Source of the DNA: Bacteroides oleiciplenus YIT 12058
GTDB taxonomy: Bacteria; Bacteroidota; Bacteroidia; Bacteroidales; Bacteroidaceae
DNA: 64,000 nt
Assembly: GCF_000315485.1 (NCBI RefSeq)
Contig: NZ_JH992941.1
Span: 992,001 to 1,056,000, forward strand
Direction of reading: 5' to 3'
Both the position numbers and the translations under genes were made by a program. Positions 41,975 to 51,700 of this stretch are shown here, one piece after another (position 1 is the stretch's first letter; each line of letters starts with the position of its first letter). The notes under the pieces were generated by a model. It made no database searches. It was not told the DNA's origin and saw only the letters and a list, made by a program, of their open reading frames with translations.

Positions 41975-44728
41975 TCATTTAAGAGCACTAATGGTAAGTA
42001 CTCCTGTTTTATTACTATTCGGAAGGGTGATTTCCACCACTCCGGTATGATAAGACTTACTTTTAACTGGTCTCCCATTGAATTGTACTTCATATGTATG
42101 ATCCGGATTCATACATACAATCATACAACGCTCATGAGGCAATATAGAATCGTCAAAAGAAATCTTGGCGCGATACTGAGAGTAATCTGTATTAAAATGA
42201 TTCTCAATAATCCATATTTCAAAGCCTGTTGACACCTTACCAGGCTTATAATAAGCAGCAAACCAATTTAGTATTGGAGAAGAAAGACCGGAAAATTGAT
42301 GCCATCCGGCTCCTCTTCCTGAGGAAATTATAAAGTGTTCGAATGTGTAATAACTTTCCTGGCACTCTTGTTCCCATTTGTCTAAGGCGGTTTGTGCTAT
42401 CTGATAGGCTTGCTCACCTTTTCCTATATCTAAAAGAGCTTTCCACATAACCCATTGATGAGGAAACCAGACTGCTCCGTTCCAATATCCGTCTGCCTGA
42501 TAATAAGGGGCCGATTGATCGACAGTTGAAAGACCGGAAGATGTCCACAATTCTTTCGGTGAAAACAAATGCCCCACCAACCTGTCTGTCTGCTCAGGTG
42601 TACAAATACCTGCTGCCAGCGGAGTTACCCCGTCTAATCCCTTATTGAAGTTGGACTGATCCTTGTATCGAAGAATTGCTTTGGCATCTCCGAATGCATC
42701 ATGAGTCACATATCCGAAATAACCACTCTCTTCATCCCAAGCGTATGTTTGCAGAGCTTTAGAAAGATTCTTGATAATCCGGTCGTAGCTCTTTATATCC
42801 TCTTTCAACCCCATCTCTTTAGCAACTAAACGTAAAATTTTGGCGGCACGAAGATAATACGCTGAAGTTACTACAGGGGTTACAAATGGATATTGACTCT
42901 TATCACTGCGTAGTGCCTGCTGCGGTGGATAGTCGTCCCAACCTCCGGAATTATAAAAATAATCCCAAGTTCGAAGCAGCCCGGAGCCTTTCATACGCGT
43001 GGTAGAGTTCGGATTGTTTCCTACCATAAAATCAAAGTATTGTTTCAGTCTCGGATAGAGAAACTTCAGAACTTTACGCGATTGGCTATTATTCCACAAA
43101 TCATAATAAGCATATATCTGGATAGGCAACGGGGTACCATGATGAATAAAAGCAGATTCACTTCCCACCGGTGTAGTATAAGCTCTGATACATTCGAAGG
43201 CTTTTGTTATATCTACATCAATCATGCCTAAAGCAATGAAACCAAGGTCCCATGTATAGAGGCTATTCCAATTCTTCCCGGGTGTAAAATGCCGAATATA
43301 CTCTTTCTGAGTGTAAACCGGATAAACAACATTGGAAAGTAATGCAGCCTGCAATAACTGATGCCCAAAACTATACTTCTTTCCTTCGGGTAACAGGTTT
43401 TCCTCTGGTTTTACCGATTGCTGAGACTGAGCCAGGGAAACAAACTTTTCAGGAGTGGAATGAAAGAGCTCTAAATCTTGTCTGACTTTCTCACGACTGC
43501 CGGTACATACCAACATATACAGTGTTTGTTCCGAATGGGTAGCTAACACTACCGGTCGCAAAAAAGCATTTGTATAGTGCCATTGCTTGTCACCAATCAG
43601 TTTTCTGGCTAAATGATCGTGTGTTTTCTTTCGGAAAAATGACTCTAACTCACTATTCAGCACTTCCCGGATAAACGATTCTTTATAATTCCAAGCTACT
43701 CCATAGAAGTTTTCACAATCTTCATATTTTAATATGAAATCCTGCTTCTTGTCTCCCACTTCAATCATTGGTGTAAAAGGTATTGCGGTGGGGGTGATCC
43801 TCAGTTTGCTCATATCTTCAACAGTCCCGATAAAGAATCCATCCAAACAAATCTCAGCAGTTCCTTCGGAAATAAGCTCCAGAATGTATTCACCGCTCTT
43901 TCTATCATGATAGGAGATCGGAAGAATTGTAAAATCTCCGGTTCCGGTGAATTTTACCACTTCATCAGTCAGTCCTTTCAAACGTAAAGTTGCTGTTTTT
44001 CCTTTTTCAACTTTATATCTGAATCCTATAGTCCCGTCTTCCATGCCCGAAGGTATATCTATCCAGTAGCTTACCCGGTCGCCTGCATCTTTTCCAAATC
44101 CTTTTCCCAAAACGGACCCATCCAGTGAAAGACTGCTACGCTCTTCATTCCTGTGCCACCCGTCGTACACCAATCCATACTGGGGAGATTTAAAAGTAGG
44201 TTCATTCTCTGTGTAATCTATCGCACTATACCATTGCAAACGAGAAGCTCCTGACGCTTTCACCTGTGGTTGTGTTTCCGGATAATCGATATAGGCCATT
44301 TGATTCAGGGCCAGATTTTGATAAGTCTCCGTGTTGTTTACACAACGTATACCTACCAGTGTGCTACTTTCATCCAATATATAATAAGTAACATCCGTAA
44401 ATACCCGGTCTTTCCACTCCAACTCATAGCGATAGGTAATGCGATTCATGGAAGGATTTATATTCCAAGGGTAATAAGACGATTCAAAAAGGACATGCGG
44501 AACCAACTGTCGGTTTCGGTAATAACCGGGCATTACAGAAAAGTCAAAGCGTATTCCTTTCTTTATGTCAGGTATATGTGAAATTCCTGCATAACGCTTT
44601 GAATAAGGTCCCCAGGATGTTAATGAAGTTATATCATGACTATCATTAAAACAAAATGGAGGGATGATCGCCCACAACTGTGGAATCATTAATCCGCTCA
44701 TCAACAGTCCTACTATAAATCGTTTCAT
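41975..44728 (-). CDS. GH63/MGH1-like (alpha/alpha)6-barrel glycoside hydrolase
   Basis: 917 residues with signal peptide (FIVGLLMSGLMIPQLWA). The N-terminal ~400 residues are beta-rich. The C-terminal half is a helical toroid with GH63/GH37-like segments: YTWDLGFIALGMIDVD, LLRTWDYFYNSGGWDDYPPQ, DGVTPLAAGICTPEQ and ADGYWNGAVWFPHQWVMWKALLD. These resemble clan GH-G alpha-glucosidases and mannosylglycerate hydrolase-like domains. Probably periplasmic, removing alpha-linked residues from imported oligosaccharides. Exact family and linkage are uncertain. It lies between GH28 and susC. Confidence 0.72.
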   Translation of the reverse strand: MKRFIVGLLMSGLMIPQLWAIIPPFCFNDSHDITSLTSWGPYSKRYAGISHIPDIKKGIRFDFSVMPGYYRNRQLVPHVLFESSYYPWNINPSMNRITYRYELEWKDRVFTDVTYYILDESSTLVGIRCVNNTETYQNLALNQMAYIDYPETQPQVKASGASRLQWYSAIDYTENEPTFKSPQYGLVYDGWHRNEERSSLSLDGSVLGKGFGKDAGDRVSYWIDIPSGMEDGTIGFRYKVEKGKTATLRLKGLTDEVVKFTGTGDFTILPISYHDRKSGEYILELISEGTAEICLDGFFIGTVEDMSKLRITPTAIPFTPMIEVGDKKQDFILKYEDCENFYGVAWNYKESFIREVLNSELESFFRKKTHDHLARKLIGDKQWHYTNAFLRPVVLATHSEQTLYMLVCTGSREKVRQDLELFHSTPEKFVSLAQSQQSVKPEENLLPEGKKYSFGHQLLQAALLSNVVYPVYTQKEYIRHFTPGKNWNSLYTWDLGFIALGMIDVDITKAFECIRAYTTPVGSESAFIHHGTPLPIQIYAYYDLWNNSQSRKVLKFLYPRLKQYFDFMVGNNPNSTTRMKGSGLLRTWDYFYNSGGWDDYPPQQALRSDKSQYPFVTPVVTSAYYLRAAKILRLVAKEMGLKEDIKSYDRIIKNLSKALQTYAWDEESGYFGYVTHDAFGDAKAILRYKDQSNFNKGLDGVTPLAAGICTPEQTDRLVGHLFSPKELWTSSGLSTVDQSAPYYQADGYWNGAVWFPHQWVMWKALLDIGKGEQAYQIAQTALDKWEQECQESYYTFEHFIISSGRGAGWHQFSGLSSPILNWFAAYYKPGKVSTGFEIWIIENHFNTDYSQYRAKISFDDSILPHERCMIVCMNPDHTYEVQFNGRPVKSKSYHTGVVEITLPNSNKTGVLTISALK

Positions 44729-44755
44729 TATGTGATTAGATTAAAGTTATACAGA

Positions 44756-46144
44756 TTAAAGTACTCTAAGCTTTACCAATTCTTTGGGAGTCGGTTTTTC
44801 ATCCAGCTTTTTACCGTTTATCTTTACACTTTGAAATCGAATATTTTCTCCGTTCTGGAAACAGTATGGAGTTGGTACTTTACCGATTGTCACGTTCTTC
44901 AATACAATGTTCTGAAGAGGTCGTTCTGCAAAACCAGCCATGTAAATACCACATTCATTGGATTGCTTACAGGTCACATTCTCAATCAGGAATGAATTAA
45001 ATAGCGTTGGATGAAAAGCTGAGCGTTCCCCTTTATAATTCGGTTCAAAACGTATCAGGGCAGTACGTACTGTATCTGCTTGTACATTACGTACATAGAC
45101 ATCCTGTATGTAAGCTCCACGGTCAAGATTCGATTTGAAATAGATGGCATTGGAGGACTTCGGAATTGTAATATTTTCAATAAAGATATTCCGGACTCCA
45201 CCGGCAATCTCGCTACCAATACATACACCATTAATTTTAGAGCGGAAAGAACAATTACGTATCACAACATTTTCCGTCGGCTGACCGATGCGCCATGCAT
45301 CATTATCCCGTCCTGATTTGATGGCTATCGCGTCATCGCCTGTAGAGAAAGTGCAACCTTCAATCAGTACGTTCCGGCAAGATTCCGGATCACAACCATC
45401 ATTATTATAATTATGACTGTCAACTGTTACATTACGGACAATTACATTGCTACAGAAAATAGGATGAATCACCCAGAACGGAGAATCTATGATAGTGACA
45501 CCTTCTATTCTTACATTAGCACAGCCAAAAGGTTCGATAAAGCCGGGACGAAGTTTATAGCCTTCACCGAATACGCGACGATAAACCGGTACATTGGTAC
45601 GCCCCATCTTACGAAGCATTTCCTGTTCTACTGTCTGAATATTATTCCAGGGTGAGAATTTTTTGGAGCCATTCCCATTTACGGTGCCCTCACCTGTCAG
45701 AGCTATATTCTGCACATGATATGCGTATATCAGCGGAGAATAGTTGAACAGCTCGGTACCTTCCCAACGAGTAATGACAGCCGGTAAATAGTCACTTTCA
45801 TTGGTGCTGAAATCAAGTATCGCTCCTTTTTCCAGATGTACGTTTACATTGCTTTTGAAGACCAAAGGGCCATTCATATAGTAAGTACCTGCAGGAACTG
45901 TGATTTTTCCTCCACCGTTGTCGCTACAAATTGTAATAGCCTTTTCAAAGGGTTCTTTACACAATGTTTTTCCATCTCCGACTGCACCAAAGTCCGTGAT
46001 GATATAAGTTTTATCAGGAAATGTCACAGGATCTAAGCTCTGCACGATGGCATCTGCTTTATCCCAAGGCGATTGCTGGGCGCAGATATTCATAGCAAAT
46101 GTCAACGCCACAGATGTGATCATTAAAGAGATTTGTTTCATCAT
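44756..46144 (-). CDS. GH28 polygalacturonase-family enzyme
   Basis: 462 residues with signal peptide (MITSVALTFAMNICAQ). A parallel beta-helix of GH28 with the catalytic Asp region NNDGCDPESC, then CTFSTGDDAIAIKSGRDND, and the later strand KSSNAIYFKSNLDRGAYIQDV. The segment where many polygalacturonases have GHG-S reads GVCIGSEIAGG. The family hydrolyses alpha-linked galacturonic acid or related residues in pectin. The start codon overlaps the upstream stop (TAATG), implying translational coupling with the isomerase-like gene. Confidence 0.9.
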   Translation of the reverse strand: MMKQISLMITSVALTFAMNICAQQSPWDKADAIVQSLDPVTFPDKTYIITDFGAVGDGKTLCKEPFEKAITICSDNGGGKITVPAGTYYMNGPLVFKSNVNVHLEKGAILDFSTNESDYLPAVITRWEGTELFNYSPLIYAYHVQNIALTGEGTVNGNGSKKFSPWNNIQTVEQEMLRKMGRTNVPVYRRVFGEGYKLRPGFIEPFGCANVRIEGVTIIDSPFWVIHPIFCSNVIVRNVTVDSHNYNNDGCDPESCRNVLIEGCTFSTGDDAIAIKSGRDNDAWRIGQPTENVVIRNCSFRSKINGVCIGSEIAGGVRNIFIENITIPKSSNAIYFKSNLDRGAYIQDVYVRNVQADTVRTALIRFEPNYKGERSAFHPTLFNSFLIENVTCKQSNECGIYMAGFAERPLQNIVLKNVTIGKVPTPYCFQNGENIRFQSVKINGKKLDEKPTPKELVKLRVL

Positions 46145-47007
46145 TATTCATTTTTTAATAGGGTTATACTTTCTTGAATGGTACTTTTCAATTTCTTTTC
46201 TATCCGGTCGGGTTCTAATCCAACATAACCTTGGTAACCGACCTTTTTCAGTAAATTCATGAACTGTTTATAATTAAAAGAGTCTGTCCGGTTAAGTCCT
46301 TTCCGTTCTAGAATGCCCGCAATATGATAATGAGAAATGTAAGCATAATATTTTTTTATATCACTCATTACATCACGTCCCATATCGTTCATATGCCAGA
46401 CATCATATAAAAGTTTGAAATTCGGTGAGTTTAGTTTTTTACATAGTGCTACTCCCCATTCCGGATTATCACACTGGTAATAAGAGAAACGCTGTTTAGT
46501 GAAAATCTCTTCAGTGTTACGGCTACTGAGTAACTCCATTACCAAAGTCACATTTGCTTTTTCTGCGATATCCAATAGAGGCTTTAATCCTTCCACACAT
46601 GCTTCTAAAGCCTCTTCATCCGATAAGTCCGTATTTATTCCGGAATAACATACCACTTGCTTAATTCCTTTTTCCGCTAATAAGGGAATGAAGCGCTTAT
46701 AGTTTTCAATTAGTGATGAATGCCACCTCCGGTCACAAAATCCTCGTTCGATTCCCATATCTATACCATCAGCCATGGCGACAGTTAGTCCTTTCTCTTT
46801 CACAATGTCCCACTTTTCCGGATCTACCATATCAATAGCTACAGCTCCGTTTTCTTTTGCCATATCACACAATATAGCAGTCTGTGTACGAAAACTCCAT
46901 TTTACTAAAGATATGCCTATCGGGTCCTTTCCGTAAACTTCAGTTATGGAAGTTATGGATAACCAGCAAATGAATATAACTTGAATATAGCACTTCATAA
47001 TTTTCAT
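46144..47007 (-). CDS. Exported sugar-isomerase-like TIM-barrel protein
   Basis: 287 residues; 46998 (MKCYIQVIFICWLSITSITEVYG) is an alternative start giving a cleaner signal peptide. The body is an AP-endonuclease-2/xylose-isomerase-like TIM barrel (GISLVKWSFRTQ; CYSGINTDLSDEEALEACVEGLKPLLDIAEKANVTLVMELLSS; FKLLYDVWHMNDMGRDVM; GYQGYVGLEPD), close to hydroxypyruvate isomerases, with E, D, H and E where the metal site is expected. A predicted export signal is unusual for a sugar isomerase but occurs in Bacteroidetes PULs. It is coupled to both flanking GH28 genes. Confidence 0.82.
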   Translation of the reverse strand: MKIMKCYIQVIFICWLSITSITEVYGKDPIGISLVKWSFRTQTAILCDMAKENGAVAIDMVDPEKWDIVKEKGLTVAMADGIDMGIERGFCDRRWHSSLIENYKRFIPLLAEKGIKQVVCYSGINTDLSDEEALEACVEGLKPLLDIAEKANVTLVMELLSSRNTEEIFTKQRFSYYQCDNPEWGVALCKKLNSPNFKLLYDVWHMNDMGRDVMSDIKKYYAYISHYHIAGILERKGLNRTDSFNYKQFMNLLKKVGYQGYVGLEPDRIEKKLKSTIQESITLLKNE

Positions 47008-47021
47008 ATATACTTAAGTTC

Positions 47022-48599
47022 TTATTTGTTTTCCAATAGATTACCGACTTCTTTTACCTCTTGCCCGATTTCTTCATTGTACAACTGGGATACCTCACTG
47101 AAATCATTACCAATCAATTTTATACCGGAAGACCTGCCACTGTTTTCCAGAAAAGACGGTAGAGCATTTTCTGTTGAGAACCCTCTGATCATAAGATTTT
47201 CCACATTATTTGTCCTGATATAGGCAGATTCGCTCAGGTGTGAAACAGTCTTTACTTTATCTATGGTAATATCACGGCAATCGTCAAAATACAGCGCGTG
47301 CCTATCATCTTTATAGTCTAAATTAAATTGTATATCCTCTAAGGTCAGATGGCGGACATGGCGGATAAAAAAGCCATATGCCGGTAAGTCTGCACCAAAA
47401 ATTTTATTTTCCGGATAGCTGTTTTCCACTTCGGGGATAGTACGCAATGTATGTTCTTTACGCCCACCGCCAGGACAATTCAGTATTATATGGCTCAACT
47501 TTATATTTTCTGCATACTGATTGGGAATACCTGTAATGGAACAACTCATCAGGCTATTGCTTGTGGCCGTAATGTTGCTGATTACTATTCCTTTCATCAT
47601 ACCAACCAGCGGACTATGTCTTTGCCCGTAACGAATAAATATAGGGGTCAATGTATTGAACATGGTGATATTATTAATCACTATCTGCTCCATTGTTCCT
47701 CCATCGACTATTTCCAATGCAATGCCCGAGTTGTTTGTATAATTGGCTGTTACACCAGGTATAGTGTACTTTTTATAATCAAAATAATCATTTTGTTCCG
47801 GGCGCTTTATAACACAGTTGGATATGGCAATATTCTTGAATCCACCCCTGGAAGCCGTTCCCAATTTTATAGCATTACAATTGCTGGAAACAATACAATT
47901 GGAAATGGCAATATTTTCACAAGGGCGTTCTTTATAGTAGCTCTTCAGGCATATCGCATCATCAATACAATCGATTATACAATCGGATACAGTAATATTG
48001 CGCCCATCGAGATCTATTCCATCATTATTAAAATAGCTGGTAGAACGAATCGTAATCCCTCTTATTTGCACATGATCACAATCGCTGATACGCAAAGTCC
48101 AATAAGAGGCATTGATCAGGCTTACATTACGAATGTCTATTTGTGAACATCCTTCAAAATTAGCGGCATAAATACGATCGGGGGATTTGGCTCCTCCATG
48201 AAAAACAGTATCATTGCCATTCGCATCGATCACTCCACTTCCACAAATACCTATATTATGGACATTTTCTGCATGAATAAGTCCCTTACGATGAGTTCTG
48301 AGTTCAGGATACTCATTCAGGTCCGAACTTCCTCTCAGTACGGCTCCACGATCTAAGAAGAACATTACATTATTTTTCAGAAATAATGTTCCACTGATAT
48401 AAGTACCTGTAGGTATACATACCGTACCTCCTCCATTCGTAGAACATAAGTCAATAATTTTCTGCAAGGAGGCTGTCTCGGATTTTCCAGAATTAGCTTT
48501 CACTCCATAGTCTGCTACATTATATATAAAAGACGCAGCCTTTGACGGATGACTTATACAGACTAATAAAATCAGAATACTAAAAAGTGTCTTTTGCAT
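47022..48599 (-). CDS. GH28 family enzyme, first PUL structural gene
   Basis: 525 residues with signal peptide (LFSILILLVCISHPSKA). GH28/pectate-lyase-type beta-helix: VADYGVKANSGKSETASLQKIID, GTVCIPTGTYISGTLFLKNN, FNNDGIDLDGRNITVSDC (catalytic NxD region) and CIDDAICLKSYYKERPCENI (DD pair). It is divergent from the other GH28 and probably targets another linkage, for example in rhamnogalacturonan. The promoter lies just upstream and the HTCS gene is 169 bp away on the same strand. Confidence 0.88.
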   Translation of the reverse strand: MQKTLFSILILLVCISHPSKAASFIYNVADYGVKANSGKSETASLQKIIDLCSTNGGGTVCIPTGTYISGTLFLKNNVMFFLDRGAVLRGSSDLNEYPELRTHRKGLIHAENVHNIGICGSGVIDANGNDTVFHGGAKSPDRIYAANFEGCSQIDIRNVSLINASYWTLRISDCDHVQIRGITIRSTSYFNNDGIDLDGRNITVSDCIIDCIDDAICLKSYYKERPCENIAISNCIVSSNCNAIKLGTASRGGFKNIAISNCVIKRPEQNDYFDYKKYTIPGVTANYTNNSGIALEIVDGGTMEQIVINNITMFNTLTPIFIRYGQRHSPLVGMMKGIVISNITATSNSLMSCSITGIPNQYAENIKLSHIILNCPGGGRKEHTLRTIPEVENSYPENKIFGADLPAYGFFIRHVRHLTLEDIQFNLDYKDDRHALYFDDCRDITIDKVKTVSHLSESAYIRTNNVENLMIRGFSTENALPSFLENSGRSSGIKLIGNDFSEVSQLYNEEIGQEVKEVGNLLENK

Positions 48600-48653
48600 A
48601 TCATATCATTTAAAGTTTTAGAATAGTCGGATTTAACTCCGATTGTTCACCGA

Positions 48654-48661
48654 CAAAGGTA
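48654..48661 (-). promoter_or_regulatory. -7 element of the PUL operon
   Basis: The minus strand reads TAccTTTG 55 bp upstream of the first GH28 start. It lies in the 169-bp gap after the HTCS gene, where the AraC-type output domain of that regulator would be expected to bind. Confidence 0.55.
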
Positions 48662-48768
48662 TGCGCAGAACTACTTTTTTGTTTGAAACTATGTTACGGA
48701 TATTAACACAAATGATACAAAAGCATGATATAACCGCTTAATAATCGGAATTTTCTGTATCTATCCAA

Positions 48769-51700
48769 TTATTTATGCTGGTAGTCGGATGGTGAAACGC
48801 CATAGCTTTCCTTAAAAGTGCGAGTAAAATAAGAAAGGTTATTAAAACCGACCTGATAACAGACATCAGAAACAGAAACACCTTCCTGACGAAGCAAATC
48901 GGCAGCCACTTTAAGCCTTACATTTAAAATGAAACGGCTGGGAGATAAATTCGTAAGATACTTTATCTTACGATAGAGATGTACACGGCTTACTCCTAAC
49001 TCTTTCCCGAAATCCTCAATGGTTAGTTCTGAATTAGTAAGATTCTTTCGCAGAAAGTCATAGCATTTCTGCAAAAACTGCTCATCATAGTCAGTTACCT
49101 CTACATTCATATCTTTCGGACTGATTCTTTTCTGGAAAGACTGTCGTAACCGTTCATTGTTATCTAATAAGTTTTGAATACGCGCCAGTAATAAATCAAA
49201 ATTAAATGGTTTGAATACATAATCATTGGCACCCGAAGACAATCCGTCTTTTACGTGTGTATCCGAAACATGTGCTGTCAGTAAGATTACTGGAATATGA
49301 TTAATCTCAATATTACTTTTTATAGCTTTACAAAGTTCTATTCCGTCCATAACAGGCATCATCACATCACTGATGACCAAGTCAATCTCTCTCCGATGTA
49401 TAATTTCTAATGCCTCATGACCATTATCGCAATCGAATACATTGTACATAGTTGCAAGCTTGCTCTTCAGATACTGCCTGATCTCATTGTTATCCTCTAC
49501 AACTAACAAAGTTCTAAGCTCTTTTTCCACTTTTGGGCGCTCAATAGCAGGCTCTGTTTTAGGAGCGACTGAAGGAGTCAGAATCAAACGATGTTCCTGT
49601 TCTGTTTCATCGCATAACTCATCTTCTCGCAAATGGTCTTTACCTATTGGAATCAGGAATCTGAATACAACACCTGTGTCGCCGATATTTTCAACCCAAA
49701 TATCGCTATGATGCAGGCGCATGATCATACGATTGAAACTTAGACCGATTCCTGTTCCCTGCTGGCTCTTTGTGTTTTTAAGCCGATAGAAAGGTTCGAA
49801 AACTTCTTCAAGTTTATCTTCCGGAATAATATCTCCTTCATTGAATACAGAAACAAGTATAGCTTCCTTTACTCGTTCATCTACCCGTTCCCGATAGGAT
49901 GACTCATTCAAAGTTATCACATCAACGTTTAGGGAAATAACACTTTCTTCATTGGAATACTTGAAAGCATTCATCAGGACATTATAAAAGACTTTTTCCA
50001 GTAGCTGAGGATTATACCAGGCTATTAGCTCTGTTTCAGGTAAATGTATCTTTAATGGATGATTTTGGATTCTGGACAATTCACTAAAAGCAAGTATCAC
50101 CTCCTTAATAAAAGGAATCAGATGTTGTTTGGATGCTAATAATTCCATACGTCCTTCATCATGCTTGCGAAAATCCATCAACTGATTTACTAACTTCATA
50201 ATTTTCATGACATTGCGTTGGACTCCCTGTAATACTCCCTTTTCCATCTGTGAAGAAGTATTTGATGCCAATAGGTCAGTCAATGAACCGGAGATCAGTG
50301 TCAGTGGAGTACGTATCTCGTGGGAAAAGTTTGTAAAAAGATCAAGTCGAAATTTATGCATCTTATCTAAATTCTTCTTTTCTATATTCTTGATCTCCAA
50401 GTCATGTTCCAACCGCATCTTGATACGCAAGTAGTAGAAGAACAAAGCCAACAAAGCAAGCATTGTAATAGTATATGCCAGATAAGCCCACCATGTACGC
50501 CATGGTGCAGCTTTAATAATGACAGAAAGCAGATTAGAAGGTTCAGACCAAGTGCCATTACTGTTGCAAGCACAGACCAGGAACTGATATTCGCCTGCCC
50601 CCAGATTACTATAAGTCACCTGCCTTTGTGTACCAGCTAAATTCCACTCTTTATCGATACCTTGCAATCGGTAGCGATACAGGTTTTTATCCGGATAGAT
50701 ATAGCTTAATGCAGCAAAAGCAAAAGTCAGATTATCCTGATTATACTTAAGTTCAACCCTGTGGTGGGTACGTATATTTTTACGAGATAGAGTATCTATT
50801 GACTGGTTATGAACCAGAAAATCCGTCAGAACAACCTTAGGGGCCTTCTTATTAACATGCATCACATCTTTGGGAACGACTTCAACTAAACCGTTGCTAC
50901 CCCCAAAGTATAGCAAATTGCGTTCTGAAACAAAACAAGACATAGACTTTACGTGCAACAATGGAAATCCATTGTAAGCATCATATTTTATAAATGTATG
51001 GTCTTCTTCATTATAATAAGCTATTTCATAAAATGAGCTAATCCAGATACGACCATCATTATCCTCTAGTATACCACAAATGTTGTTGCCAATATGATCG
51101 CTATTTGTGTTAAATACCTGTTTCACTTCACCCGAACTGTCCATACAGATCAGTCCTTGTCCAAATGTTCCTATCCAAATACGCTCTTTCCTATCTTTAT
51201 AAATGTAACTGACAGACAAATCTTCTCTGCCCATAACAGGAATAGGTGTGAAAACATTCTCTGCGATATTATAGCAGAATAGACCATTATTACGGGTACC
51301 AATCCATAGCTCATTATCAGAAGCCTCATAGATAAAATACACGTCTCTTACCTTATGAGGAGTGTTTGATGGATAGAAAGTCGTAAAGCTTTCATCCTGT
51401 TCGTTGAAACGGCAAATGCCGCCCGGACCACCGTTAAAACCAATCCAGATGTGTCCATTGGAATCCTGCAATGCACAGTTTACCCGATTTCCGGGAATGC
51501 GACCAGTTTGTGAAGTAGCAGTATAATGCCCGATGAGTTGTTTCGTTTTCAAATCAAAAAGATGAATGCCATGAGATTCTGTGCCAACCCACAACACACC
51601 CTCATGAATCAACAGAGGCTTACATTCCACCAGTGGAGTCTCTCCGTTATATAACTCGTAACATTGTTGAGTCCTCGTAATCGGGTTGTAGTAGGTGATT

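Noticed and set aside
47451..48146. 231-codon + strand frame in GH28
   Set aside because: Antisense shadow; repeated Ile/Asn runs reflect the beta-helix coding on the other strand.
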